From the NCBI GenBank assembly GCA_910583555.1, contig CAJTXO010000001.1, positions 186,001 through 250,000 on the forward strand: DNA of 64,000 nucleotides, in the 5' to 3' direction. This document shows positions 52,335 to 61,407 of this stretch, piece after piece. The first letter of the stretch is position 1; each line of letters starts with the position of its first letter. The notes beneath the pieces were generated by a model that was not told where the DNA came from, ran no database searches, and saw only the letters and a program-made list of their open reading frames with translations. This DNA is from an uncultured Eubacterium sp. (lineage in GTDB: Bacteria > Bacillota > Clostridia > Lachnospirales > Lachnospiraceae). The position numbers and the translations under genes are program-made.

Positions 52335-54887
52335 TTACTCCACCTGATCCGCTTCCGGCCCAGGCGACGCCCCATCTTCCACTCTCGTATAGTGGTACAT
52401 CCACTCGGTATCCCAGGAATCCGGCTCATCTCCCGGTGCATACTCCCCGTCCCTGGATTCCCACGTCGTACGCATGCCGACGTAGTAATCCTCCTGATCT
52501 CCTTTGTAAATACTTGTCACCGTCTTTCCGTAAAACTCTGGCCAAAGTTCATAAAACTGATCCGTTTTGTGCCCGGCTATATAGCGGAATTTCTTTTCAT
52601 TTAACTTTGCCTCATAAATCCCTTCCCCGCAAACCATCAAAATCACATCTCCACTCGTTCCCAATGCCATATACAGGAAACCGGATCCATCGTCTTCGAC
52701 CTCGGTTGGAAGCGAGTACAGGGCATCCCCGTCTTCATCGATTACCTTTATTTCCATCCGGCCCGACGAATGGTTTTTCGACACATAGGTCCAAAACCCG
52801 TCGCCGCTGTACACATCGGATCTCCGGTTTTCCCATGTGATCTCCGAGATTTTTTGGCCGGAAGCATCGTAAATGGCGCCCTCACTCTCGCCCTCTTCGG
52901 TCAGGCATATGCTCCCATCCGCTGAAACCGCAAATTCCAGCCGCCTGACGCCCGCTATGAAATTTGACGCCGTTCCACTGCCTTCTACCACCCGTTTTTC
53001 CTGCTCCGGCAGGGTGATCTCCGTCATTTCCCCCGTCTGCTCATCCACCTTTAACAGATAATTTTTCACCCGTTCGAATGGACGGTCCGGGTTCTGAAAA
53101 TATTCATTCCAGTATTTAAATCTATCCATCGAATACTCTGCCACGTACAGGTACAAGTAACCGTCTGCCCCATATTTGTAGCGTTCCAGCCAGTATTTCG
53201 TTTCCGGAAATTTCTTCTTGTAATTTTTGCTCCAGGAAGGCTCCTGATATCCCTTGTCCTCGCCAAAACATTTGATAAAACGAATTTCTTTTTCCTTTTT
53301 ATCCGAGCGGGTATACAGTGTCCGGAAGCAGACAAACTCCCCCTGTGGATCCGTAATAAATTCATCATTCGGATACGCGTAATACTTTGAATTCCAGATT
53401 CCTTTGAAGTTTTTCTGCAGCTGCATGTCCTGTTCCACGTACAGTGTCTTTTTCTCCGGTACCGCTGCCGGCTGCCCCGTCACACCTGACGTTGCCTCCG
53501 GTATGACTTCCGGCGTCGATACGACCCCGCAGCTGCACAGTATGACCGCCGCCGCTGCCAGTACCGTCACCAATCTGGTCGGCTTTTTGTATCCCGACAC
53601 ATGACGGATCCTTTCCCGCACCTCTCCGGCACTAAAAGCCGCAATCTGGCTGAGCGCGCTCGAACCACCCGACAACGCCAGGAGAAGGTAAGAGTATTTT
53701 TTCCTCTCCTCCGCCGGCAGATCCCGGATGACACTCTCATCACAGGAAACCTCCATATCGCGCATCATAACATAGTACGCAATCCACACGAGCGGATTGA
53801 ACCACAACAGCGAGAACAGCGAAAAGGCCAGTGGTTTCAGCAGATAATCCCTCCGACGGATATGCACCCGTTCATGCCGCAGTATGTAATCCCGCTCCGC
53901 TCCGGACTCCATGTACTCCGGAATATATATTTTCGGAACAATGATTCCAGCAACAAACGAACTGTGAACGAGCGGATGTGTATAAACCTTCCCGCAGCTT
54001 CCGCGCCCGCTTCTGCCATCACCTCTTCGACGGCTCTTCCCACAAACCTGATCCGCTTTTTCCCCTACCGGCTTCGCGTCCCGAAGCTTCCAGAGTGTCC
54101 GTGATATGGACAGCACTTCGTAACACAGGCAGAGGAGCACGCCCGCGCCCCACAGCACCAGCAGCCATACGGCTGCACGGTGCGGAGCATTTATATTCTC
54201 TTCTTCCTCCCGCCCGACGCCGCGCAAACCTTCCGCCTGTTCTGCACTCCCCTTTTTCTCCGATCCCTCCGCTTTTTCCGTTTTTTCTGCTTCCACCACA
54301 GCCGAGGGATCCATTTTCCCGATCATTCCCTCTTCATCTTTTGCCGCTTCCCGCGCTGCCGCAGTATCCGTTTTCCCGATCATTCCCTCTTCATCTTTTG
54401 CCGTTTCCCGCACTGCCGCGGGATCCGTTTTCCCGATCATTCCCTCATTATCTTTTGCCGCTTCCCGCGCTGCCGCCGCGGCCAGTTCGCCTTTTTCCTG
54501 TGATGAACCAAATGTGAGTTTATACGGCAGACGGAATCCATTGTTGACTCCGCCGTAAAATTCCATCCCCTGATCCGTTCCTGACCCGCGTTTCTCCGAG
54601 CGGAGCACCGCCTGCTCCACCGTCCATCCCAGTCCGGCGCTCGCCGTCATTTTCTCCACCCAGTCCGGCATGACACTGTAAATACCGCGAACCGTAAACG
54701 GACACATGATGCGCAGAAGCACCGCAAACCATAATACATACATCCCTATGCGTGGCAGTTTCTTCATGAACAGCCCTCTGATCAAAAGCAAAAACACGAT
54801 GACAGCCGACACCGATACACACGTATTGGCTATGTAATGCAGCACCGCATTTCCGGCGATCACCTCTAACCATCCCCTCATGGCCAT
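52335..54887 (-). CDS. BlaR1-like M56 metallopeptidase sensor A with internal repeats
   Basis: The 850-residue protein follows the family plan with HERVH zinc motif, EVSCDE and ILCSCGVVS. It differs by a loop holding three 19-residue repeats (KDEEGMIGKTDPAAVREA type) and a long basic insertion (QVCGKSRRRGDGRSGRGSCG). The ectodomain begins after the lipobox-like motif and matches B. Distinct from B and C by length. It is the first gene after blaI. Confidence 0.86.
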   Translation of the reverse strand: MAMRGWLEVIAGNAVLHYIANTCVSVSAVIVFLLLIRGLFMKKLPRIGMYVLWFAVLLRIMCPFTVRGIYSVMPDWVEKMTASAGLGWTVEQAVLRSEKRGSGTDQGMEFYGGVNNGFRLPYKLTFGSSQEKGELAAAAAREAAKDNEGMIGKTDPAAVRETAKDEEGMIGKTDTAAAREAAKDEEGMIGKMDPSAVVEAEKTEKAEGSEKKGSAEQAEGLRGVGREEEENINAPHRAAVWLLVLWGAGVLLCLCYEVLSISRTLWKLRDAKPVGEKADQVCGKSRRRGDGRSGRGSCGKVYTHPLVHSSFVAGIIVPKIYIPEYMESGAERDYILRHERVHIRRRDYLLKPLAFSLFSLLWFNPLVWIAYYVMMRDMEVSCDESVIRDLPAEERKKYSYLLLALSGGSSALSQIAAFSAGEVRERIRHVSGYKKPTRLVTVLAAAAVILCSCGVVSTPEVIPEATSGVTGQPAAVPEKKTLYVEQDMQLQKNFKGIWNSKYYAYPNDEFITDPQGEFVCFRTLYTRSDKKEKEIRFIKCFGEDKGYQEPSWSKNYKKKFPETKYWLERYKYGADGYLYLYVAEYSMDRFKYWNEYFQNPDRPFERVKNYLLKVDEQTGEMTEITLPEQEKRVVEGSGTASNFIAGVRRLEFAVSADGSICLTEEGESEGAIYDASGQKISEITWENRRSDVYSGDGFWTYVSKNHSSGRMEIKVIDEDGDALYSLPTEVEDDGSGFLYMALGTSGDVILMVCGEGIYEAKLNEKKFRYIAGHKTDQFYELWPEFYGKTVTSIYKGDQEDYYVGMRTTWESRDGEYAPGDEPDSWDTEWMYHYTRVEDGASPGPEADQVE
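54311..54484 (-). repeat. 57-bp coding repeats in the sensor A gene
   Basis: Three in-frame units of 57 bp start near 54314, 54371 and 54428 (plus coordinates). They encode near-identical 19-residue segments. The number may vary between strains. Confidence 0.8.
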
Positions 54888-54948
54888 CCCTCCATTTCAT
54901 ATCCCTGTTTCATCAATCCCCTTTTGGATACAACCGCAGCCAGAAAAA

Positions 54949-55308
54949 TCAGGATTCGCAATCTTCAATGATCTTCTTTAATTCCTCGATCTGTTTCTCG
55001 CTCAGCTTTTTCCGTTTCGCGAATGCGGTCACAAATTTGGAAATAGACCCGTCAAAGCGGTTATTCACGATCTGCGTGCTCTCCTGCTCCAGATACTGCT
55101 CCTGACTGATCTTTGATACGACAACCGCGTTCTCGTTTTGAAAGATCCCCTCGTTGCACAGATTTTTCAGCACCGTATAAGTCGTAGACTTCTTCCACCC
55201 GAATGTTTCATTACAGATCCGCACCAGTTCCCCTGACCGGATCGGCTCGTTCTCCCATATAATACGGGCAAACGCCATCTCGCTCTCTGATAACATACTA
55301 TTTCTCAT
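54949..55308 (-). CDS. blaI: BlaI/MecI-type transcriptional repressor
   Basis: From ATG 55308 after AGGTGG, 119 residues: winged helix opening LSESEMAFARIIWENEPIRSGELVRICN, recognition helix region KKSTTYTVLKNLCNEGIF, wing and dimer/protease-cleavage region (VVSKISQEQYLEQESTQIV). It should bind palindromes and be inactivated by BlaR1-type proteolysis. It is the first gene of the three-sensor operon, with an operator over its own promoter. Confidence 0.94.
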   Translation of the reverse strand: MRNSMLSESEMAFARIIWENEPIRSGELVRICNETFGWKKSTTYTVLKNLCNEGIFQNENAVVVSKISQEQYLEQESTQIVNNRFDGSISKFVTAFAKRKKLSEKQIEELKKIIEDCES

Positions 55309-55398
55309 GATCCACCTCATTTCTGTGTCAAAGTTTTAGCTTCCACGAAGTTTCAACTTCGTCAGAGTTTTAACTACATTGGAGTTTTAACCCTGTCC

Positions 55399-55452
55399 GG
55401 TCTATCTTTTATAGACTATCTATAGTCTATCATCCATAGACCATTTTGTCAA
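55399..55452 (-). promoter_or_regulatory. blaI promoter and nested palindromic operator
   Basis: On the minus strand TTGACA (55452-55447, overlapping the recQ stop), 17 nt, then TAGACT (55429-55424) as a -10. An inner perfect repeat ATAGACTAT/ATAGTCTAT (55411-55430) covers the -10, and outer arms GGTCTAT/ATAGACC (55399-55405, 55436-55442) enclose it. Nested dyads over a promoter suit BlaI autorepression. Confidence 0.72.
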
Positions 55453-57311
55453 GCACCTTTTATTACCTGCAAAAATGCCTCCCCGTACTTCTCTAACTTA
55501 CTGGCTCCCACGCCGGACACTTCCAGCATTTCCTCCTTCGTCTGAGGACGTTTGAGGCACATATCGACCAGCGTTTTATCCGAAAATACGATATAAGGCG
55601 GCACCCGCTCCTCTTTCGCCAGCGCGAGCCTTTTCTGCCGCAGCTTTTCAAACAGGGCGAACCCGGCGTCATCGAGTGCCCCTTTCCCAAGCGCCCCTTT
55701 GATCTTCCCTTTGGCGCCGGCCCGCTCTCCGTTTCCGGCCGTCTCTCCGCTCTCCGCGCTCTTGCGCACCTCTGTCTTGATCGTCAGCTGAAACTGCTCG
55801 TCCTTTAATTTCTCATAACTTTTCCCCAGACAGAGCACCGGATACCGGTCGGCCGTCTGGATCAGCATATCTTCCTGGAGCAGGGCGTCGATCACCTGGC
55901 GGAGCGTGGACTCTGCATAATCGGCAAGCTTCCCATATGTTTTCAGGCTCTCGAATCCGTAGCGTACGATCTTCGCGTTTTTGCTCCCGCGCAGAACGCC
56001 GACGATAATATTGATGCCAAAACGCTGCCGCATCTCATATACACAGTTTACCACCTGCCTGCCGAGTTCCGTGACGTCGTGCTTTTCAAAATCCGCGTCG
56101 CAGTTGCCGCAGTTGTGGCAGTCCATGTGCGTCGTCTCGCCAAAATAATTGAGGATGTATTTTCGCAGGCATTCCTTTGTCGTACTGTAAAATGTCATGA
56201 CTTTCAGGCGCTGCAAGTCCCTCTCGAGTATTTCCTTCCGCTCATCCTCCGTCATCTCCTTTTTGGACTCCTTATTTTCCAGAAGGAAGCGGTTGGTTGC
56301 CGGATCCTTCGGCGCATACAGGAGCAGGCACTGAGCGGCGCCACCGTCCCGTCCGGCCCTTCCGGCCTCCTGATAGTAGTTTTCCATGCTCTGGGGCATG
56401 TTGAAATGAAGGACATAGCGGACATTGGATTTGTCGATGCCCATGCCGAACGCGTTTGTCGCCACGATCACCGGTTTGCGATCGAAAATAAAGTCGTCCT
56501 GATTTTCCATGCGCTCCTCGTTACTCATGCCGGCGTGGTATCTGGCCGCCGGGATGCCGTGCTCCACCAGCATGTCGCACACCTCTTCCACACCGGCGCG
56601 CGTGTTGCAGTAGACGATGCCGCTCTCCCCCGCATGACTCATGACATAGCCAAGCGCCGCTTTCATTTTGTCCTTCGGCCGCTGCACCGCGAAATACAGG
56701 TTCTCGCGGTCAAATCCGGTCACGAGGACATTCGGATCCTTTAAGCCGAGCATACAGACCATGTCATCTTTCACCTCTTTCGTCGCGGTCGCGGTAAACG
56801 CGCACAGCACCGGGCGCCTTCCCTTTTCGTCGAGCCTCGCCACAAATGCTGCCACATTCAGGTAACCCGGCCGGAAATCCTGCCCCCACTGGGAGACGCA
56901 GTGCGCCTCATCGACGGCAACGAGCGCGATGTCTGCCATCTCGGAATACTCGTAAAACTGCGGGGTGTCCAGCCGCTCCGGAGCTATGTAAATGATCTTG
57001 TACCTGCCCTGTCTGGCGTTGGCAAAGGCCAGGCTGATCTGGTTTTCCGTCAGCGAACTATTGATATACGCCGCATGGATCCCCGCCTGGTTTAAGGCAG
57101 TCACCTGGTCCTTCATCAGGGAAATGAGGGGAGAGACGACGATCGCCGTCCCGTCCATGGCCAGCGCGGGAATCTGGTAACAGATCGACTTTCCGGCCCC
57201 AGTCGGCATAATACCCAACACATCCCGCCCCGCCATAATGCTGTCGATCAGCTTTTTCTGGCCCGGCCGGAAATCGTCATAGCCAAAGTACTTTTTTAAT
57301 AACTGTTTCAT
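55449..57311 (-). CDS. recQ: ATP-dependent DNA helicase RecQ
   Basis: 620 residues, the full RecQ plan: helicase motif I MPTGAGKS, DEAH box VAVDEAHCVSQWGQDFRP, motif VI QEAGRAGRDG, zinc-binding Cys in the RecQ-Ct part (DCHNCGNCD), winged helix and HRDC-like C-terminus (FEKLRQKRLALAKEERVPPYIVFSDKTL). It unwinds DNA in recombinational repair. It ends within the blaI promoter. Confidence 0.97.
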   Translation of the reverse strand: MKQLLKKYFGYDDFRPGQKKLIDSIMAGRDVLGIMPTGAGKSICYQIPALAMDGTAIVVSPLISLMKDQVTALNQAGIHAAYINSSLTENQISLAFANARQGRYKIIYIAPERLDTPQFYEYSEMADIALVAVDEAHCVSQWGQDFRPGYLNVAAFVARLDEKGRRPVLCAFTATATKEVKDDMVCMLGLKDPNVLVTGFDRENLYFAVQRPKDKMKAALGYVMSHAGESGIVYCNTRAGVEEVCDMLVEHGIPAARYHAGMSNEERMENQDDFIFDRKPVIVATNAFGMGIDKSNVRYVLHFNMPQSMENYYQEAGRAGRDGGAAQCLLLYAPKDPATNRFLLENKESKKEMTEDERKEILERDLQRLKVMTFYSTTKECLRKYILNYFGETTHMDCHNCGNCDADFEKHDVTELGRQVVNCVYEMRQRFGINIIVGVLRGSKNAKIVRYGFESLKTYGKLADYAESTLRQVIDALLQEDMLIQTADRYPVLCLGKSYEKLKDEQFQLTIKTEVRKSAESGETAGNGERAGAKGKIKGALGKGALDDAGFALFEKLRQKRLALAKEERVPPYIVFSDKTLVDMCLKRPQTKEEMLEVSGVGASKLEKYGEAFLQVIKGA

Positions 57312-57389
57312 GAGTTCTTCCTTTCCTTTTCAACACGGTATATATAAAAATATCATAAGGCAATCCCCGGGGATTGTCAAAATTTATGC

Positions 57390-57418
57390 TTCTAATAAGA
57401 ACAAAAATGTGTTATACT
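57390..57418 (+). promoter_or_regulatory. Possible promoter of the GH13 gene
   Basis: TATACT at 57413-57418 has a weak TTCTAA-like -35 17 nt upstream. It lies just before the palindromic element. Confidence 0.35.
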
Positions 57419-57423
57419 TGTTA

Positions 57424-57505
57424 TCAGATGATACCAAGGTCAAATGCCTTATCATGCGATCATGAACGGCATTTTGACCTTTTGACTCTGGCATCATCAG
57501 ATTAA
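57424..57505. repeat. Dispersed palindromic element upstream of GH13
   Basis: Left part TCAGATGATACC, then GGTCAAATGCC; right part GGCATTTTGACC, then GGCATCATCAGA. They pair imperfectly around TTATCATGCGATCATGAAC. The central bases resemble the element at 9326-9383. Could be a REP/MITE-like element or a leader RNA structure. Confidence 0.55.
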
Positions 57506-57541
57506 CGCGCGGAAGATATGCGCAAATGGAGGAGAATCACT

Positions 57542-59275
57542 ATGGCATGGTATGATGAAGCAGTATTTTATCACATTTACCCGCTGGGACTCTGCGGGGC
57601 ACCAAAGGAAAATCCGTACGGGGAGCCGGTCCACCGCTTGAACCAGCTGGTCCCATGGATCGACCACATAAAAGAAATCGGGTGTAACGCCATATATATC
57701 GGCCCGCTTTTTGAATCCGTGGGGCACGGATATGAAACGACGGACTACAAAAAACTGGACAGCCGTCTCGGGGACAATACGGATCTGGCAAACTTCGTCG
57801 CAGATTGCCACGAAAAGGGGATCCGCGTCATATTGGACGGCGTATTCAACCACACGGGAAGGGACTTTTTTGCCTTCGAGGACATTAAGAAAAACAGGGA
57901 AAATTCCGCGTACAGGGACTGGTACTGTCAGGTCAATTTCGGCGGAAACAACGAATACAATGACGGATTTTCATACGAGAACTGGGGCGGCTACAATCTT
58001 CTTGCCAAGCTGAACCAGCACAATCCCGCCGTCCGCGATTACATCTGCGACGTGATCCGTTTCTGGGTGAAAGAATTTGACATTGACGGGATCCGCCTGG
58101 ACGCCGCCGACGTGCTCGATTTTGAGTACATGAAAGCGCTGCGCCACGTGGCAAACGAAGTAAAACCGGATTTCTGGCTGATGGGCGAGGTCATTCACGG
58201 GGATTATACGAGATGGGTCAATGAGGGGACGCTGCATTCAGTGACAAATTACCACCTGCACAAAGCCCTTTACTCCGGCCACAACGACCATAACTATTTT
58301 GAGATCGCCCACACGGTGAAACGTCTGTATGAAATGGGAGGAAACCGGCCGGACGGACTGAAACTGTACAATTTTGTCGATAACCACGACGTGGAACGGA
58401 TCTATACGAAATTAACGAATAAAGCGCATTTTGCGCCGGTTCACGTTTTATTATACACGCTTCCCGGCGTTCCGTCAATCTATTACGGCTCGGAATTTGG
58501 CATCGAGGGAAAGAAGGAGCAGTATTCCGATGCCTCGCTACGGCCCGCCCTCGCGCTGGACGATTTCAAAGGGGCGCTGGAAGATAATGCGTGTACGAAA
58601 CTGATCGCAAAGCTCGGCGACGTGCGGCAGCGCGTTCCGGCCCTTTCCTACGGCGACTATAAAGAACTTCTTCTCACGAACCGGCAGTACGCGTTTTCGC
58701 GTACGATGGACGGACAGACCGCCATTGTCACAGTAAACAACGATGACAGCGATTATGTCATGACCGTTCCGACGGGCGGGGGGAGCGAATTTATCGGCGC
58801 GCTGTCCGGGCAGAAAGTCACAGTGTCGAACGAGAACATCGCCGTCAATGTGCCTGCGTGCTCCGGGGAGATCTGGATTCCGTACGAGGGTTCCGGGGAT
58901 GGACGCGAAGAAGTTTCTTCTCACGACAATTTACCGGCCACGGATAACACTCCGACAGCGGACGTTTCAACGAAGAACTCTCTAACGGGTAACACTCCGA
59001 CGGAGAACCTTCCAACGGAGAACCTTCCGACGGAGAACGCTTCAACGACGGCATCCTCCCAAGTTGAAACCTCTTTAAAAGAAGATAAATCTTCTCAGGA
59101 GAAAATCCCGGCTGAAAAAAGTGGTTCCTACGAAGAAGGAAAGATCGCGGGACTTCAGGAGGCCGTTCTGGCGATCATGGAGAAAAACGGACCCGTCACG
59201 GAGCAGATGCGCCGCGACGTCCAAAACCAGACCGACCACGATTCGCTGGTCAACTGGATCAAAAGTTTTCATTAA
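57542..59275 (+). CDS. GH13 alpha-amylase family enzyme with repeat-rich tail
   Basis: Starts at 57542 after GGAGGAG. 577 residues: GH13 barrel with VILDGVFNHTG, GIRLDAADVL (nucleophile Asp), WLMGEVIHG (acid/base Glu) and NFVDNHDVERI, then a beta domain. After about residue 455 follows a Thr/Pro/Glu-rich tail with repeated TENLP units and a helical end (KIAGLQEAVLAIMEKNGPVTEQMRRDVQ). No signal peptide, so probably cytoplasmic maltodextrin or glycogen processing. The tail is odd for that setting. Confidence 0.88.
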   Translation: MAWYDEAVFYHIYPLGLCGAPKENPYGEPVHRLNQLVPWIDHIKEIGCNAIYIGPLFESVGHGYETTDYKKLDSRLGDNTDLANFVADCHEKGIRVILDGVFNHTGRDFFAFEDIKKNRENSAYRDWYCQVNFGGNNEYNDGFSYENWGGYNLLAKLNQHNPAVRDYICDVIRFWVKEFDIDGIRLDAADVLDFEYMKALRHVANEVKPDFWLMGEVIHGDYTRWVNEGTLHSVTNYHLHKALYSGHNDHNYFEIAHTVKRLYEMGGNRPDGLKLYNFVDNHDVERIYTKLTNKAHFAPVHVLLYTLPGVPSIYYGSEFGIEGKKEQYSDASLRPALALDDFKGALEDNACTKLIAKLGDVRQRVPALSYGDYKELLLTNRQYAFSRTMDGQTAIVTVNNDDSDYVMTVPTGGGSEFIGALSGQKVTVSNENIAVNVPACSGEIWIPYEGSGDGREEVSSHDNLPATDNTPTADVSTKNSLTGNTPTENLPTENLPTENASTTASSQVETSLKEDKSSQEKIPAEKSGSYEEGKIAGLQEAVLAIMEKNGPVTEQMRRDVQNQTDHDSLVNWIKSFH

Positions 59276-59303
59276 ATATTCATAAGCGGGGAGTTTGAAG
59301 CTA

Positions 59304-60344
59304 ATGGAAATCATAAAAGTAAAATTTATCAATGGCATAACCTGGATCACAAACAGAAGAAATCCTCTGTTCCTTATTGCGTGCCTGCTTATACATGCCG
59401 TATATGCGGTTGTTTTTCATATGATCGGAATCGGCTTTCTGACGGCGCTCAATATTTGCAGTTGCTGCTTTTACTTTTTTTACCTGTTTATCCTGCAGGA
59501 TGCTTCGGAAAAGAGTATGCTTTCCGCTTACTTTGAAATACTCTCTTTTTCTGTTCTAAATGAGCTGGCGCTGGGGCCGGAATATGGCTTTTTCCTCTAT
59601 ATTTTTGGCATGTCGGCCACCATTTATTACATGCTTCCTTCCTATATGAACAAGCGGTTTTTTTACCAGTCGTTCGGCATCGCCCTGGTCATGTGTCTGG
59701 AAGCGGTCGTTAAACTGGCAGGGGTTCCGTTCCCATGGATCGGGGAGATGGCAGCCGCGTATCAGCCAGCTATTTTTCTGGCGAATATCGGCATTACCGC
59801 TTCCGTCATGCTGGCGTCCGCTTTTTTGTACTCCCAGGAAATCGAAACCGTATGGGATTCCCTGAATTACAAGATCAACCACGATACGCTGACAGGCCTT
59901 TACAACCGCCGCTATTTGGAACATAAGATCCGGCACATGGATCATTTGCAGGACGAATTTACCATTACCATGGTGGACATTGACTTTTTTAAAAAAGTCA
60001 ACGACACGTACGGACACGACGCCGGAGATGAAGTCCTCGTAAAAGTGGCCGCCTGCCTGATGGAAGCCGCCACAGATGACCGGCTCGCCGTCCGCTGGGG
60101 CGGCGAGGAATTCATCCTCTTCTTCCCCAATACGAAATGCGAGCAGGCCTATACTACCGTGGAAAACCTGAGAAAACAGGTTGAAAATATGATCATATCG
60201 ACAGAAGGCCAGGAGATCCGTGTCACGATCACCGGCGGGATCGCAGAAGGGTTTCCCGGCGGCAATTATGAGAACGTAGTCAAGAGTGCAGACGATAACC
60301 TTTATATCGGAAAACAAAACGGGAGGAACCAAATTGTCATGTAA
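59304..60344 (+). CDS. Membrane GGDEF diguanylate cyclase
   Basis: From ATG 59304 (GGGGAG upstream) 346 residues: about six transmembrane helices (LFLIACLLIHAVYAVVFHMIG to MLASAFLYSQE), then a GGDEF domain with DTLTGLYNRRYLE, DIDFFKKVNDTYGHDAGDEVL and active site RWGGEEF. It makes c-di-GMP, possibly gated by membrane state. There is no EAL domain here. The Fic gene overlaps its end. Confidence 0.93.
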   Translation: MEIIKVKFINGITWITNRRNPLFLIACLLIHAVYAVVFHMIGIGFLTALNICSCCFYFFYLFILQDASEKSMLSAYFEILSFSVLNELALGPEYGFFLYIFGMSATIYYMLPSYMNKRFFYQSFGIALVMCLEAVVKLAGVPFPWIGEMAAAYQPAIFLANIGITASVMLASAFLYSQEIETVWDSLNYKINHDTLTGLYNRRYLEHKIRHMDHLQDEFTITMVDIDFFKKVNDTYGHDAGDEVLVKVAACLMEAATDDRLAVRWGGEEFILFFPNTKCEQAYTTVENLRKQVENMIISTEGQEIRVTITGGIAEGFPGGNYENVVKSADDNLYIGKQNGRNQIVM

Positions 60345-60894
60345 TGAAATGATTATTTTGCAAAGCGAGATTTATGAAGTAGTCAATCACCAGAAAGCAT
60401 TTCATTTCATCCAATTATGCATTTCCCAGGGAAAACCTCTGGACGAAACGATCACAAAGGATATTCACGCCCTGCTGATGGAAAATATACTGCCCGGTGG
60501 CATTTACCGCACGACAGAAGTCCGCATTTCCGGTGCGAAACACAAACCGCCCGCTCCCAGCGACATGTATCAGCAGATCAAAAACTTTTACGCGGATATG
60601 GCCGGACGTGCAAAACAGCACGCAGTGGAACTTGCCGCATGGACGCACGCCGAGTTTGTACGGATCCATCCTTACGTGGACGGAAACGGCCGGACTTCCC
60701 GTCTCCTTATGAATTACCAGTTGATGGCAGACGGATTCCTTCCGGTATCCATCACGAAGGAACATCGGCTGGAATATTTTGAGGCGCTGGAGACCTATGC
60801 GTTGGAGGGGAATCTGCAGCCTTTTACTGAGATGATCGCCGCGTTAGAGGATGAGCGATTGGATGAATATCTCGAGATGGAACATCTTAGATGA
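60334..60894 (+). CDS. Fic domain protein (AMPylase), N-terminally short
   Basis: A TTG at 60334 with GGAGG 7 nt upstream starts the frame, overlapping the GGDEF gene's stop by 11 bp. 186 residues with the Fic core HPYVDGNGRTSRLLMNYQL (motif HPFx(D/E)GNGRxxR intact) and IYRTTEVRISGAKHKPPAP, the flap region. The N-terminus begins (EMIILQSEIYEVVNHQKA) after the point where class II Fic proteins carry the inhibitory (S/T)xxxE(G/N) helix, which I do not see. A typical Fic transfers AMP to protein hydroxyls. Confidence 0.9.
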   Translation: MSCNEMIILQSEIYEVVNHQKAFHFIQLCISQGKPLDETITKDIHALLMENILPGGIYRTTEVRISGAKHKPPAPSDMYQQIKNFYADMAGRAKQHAVELAAWTHAEFVRIHPYVDGNGRTSRLLMNYQLMADGFLPVSITKEHRLEYFEALETYALEGNLQPFTEMIAALEDERLDEYLEMEHLR

Positions 60895-60976
60895 AACACA
60901 TCTTGGGATGGAACACCTTAGATGAAACACATCTTAGGGTGGAACAAGGGGAATGTTTTTGAACGAAGTCACCTTC

Positions 60977-61390
60977 TCACAAAACTATCACTATCGTCCC
61001 CGCCCCGATCAGCACACACCCGATCAGTGCCTTCACCGTAAACTGCTCATGCAGGAACACAAACGCCAGCACCAGCGTAAAGACAACACTTAATTTATCG
61101 ATCGGCACTACTTTTGACACCTCTCCCGACTGGATCGCCCTGTAATAACAAAGCCAGGACGCCCCGGTCGCAAGCCCCGATAAGATCAGAAACAGCCAGC
61201 TTTTACCGGAAATATGTAAAACCCCGCTCTGCGTGTTGGTAAGGAACACCATCCCCCACGCCATAAAAACGACCACGACCGTCCGGATCGCCGTCGCCAG
61301 ATGCGAGTTTACCTCTTCGATGCCCACCTTTGCCAGAATAGAAGTTAATGCTGCAAAAACAGCGGACAACAGTGCAAATATAAGCCACAT
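60977..61390 (-). CDS. Small EamA/DMT family transporter
   Basis: From ATG 61390 (AGGAG, 5-nt spacing) 137 residues with four transmembrane helices: MWLIFALLSAVFAALTSILA, AIRTVVVVFMAWGMVFL, WLFLILSGLATGASWLCYYRA, and a last pair with LVLAFVFLHEQFT. One EamA unit, as in small dimeric carriers. Substrate unknown. It lies directly after a P-loop kinase gene. Confidence 0.85.
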   Translation of the reverse strand: MWLIFALLSAVFAALTSILAKVGIEEVNSHLATAIRTVVVVFMAWGMVFLTNTQSGVLHISGKSWLFLILSGLATGASWLCYYRAIQSGEVSKVVPIDKLSVVFTLVLAFVFLHEQFTVKALIGCVLIGAGTIVIVL

Positions 61391-61407
61391 ATTGTCTCCT
61401 TTTTGAT

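Noticed and set aside
57362..57377. CAATCCCCGGGGATTG as a terminator
   Set aside because: A perfect palindrome without loop or T-run, upstream of recQ rather than downstream.
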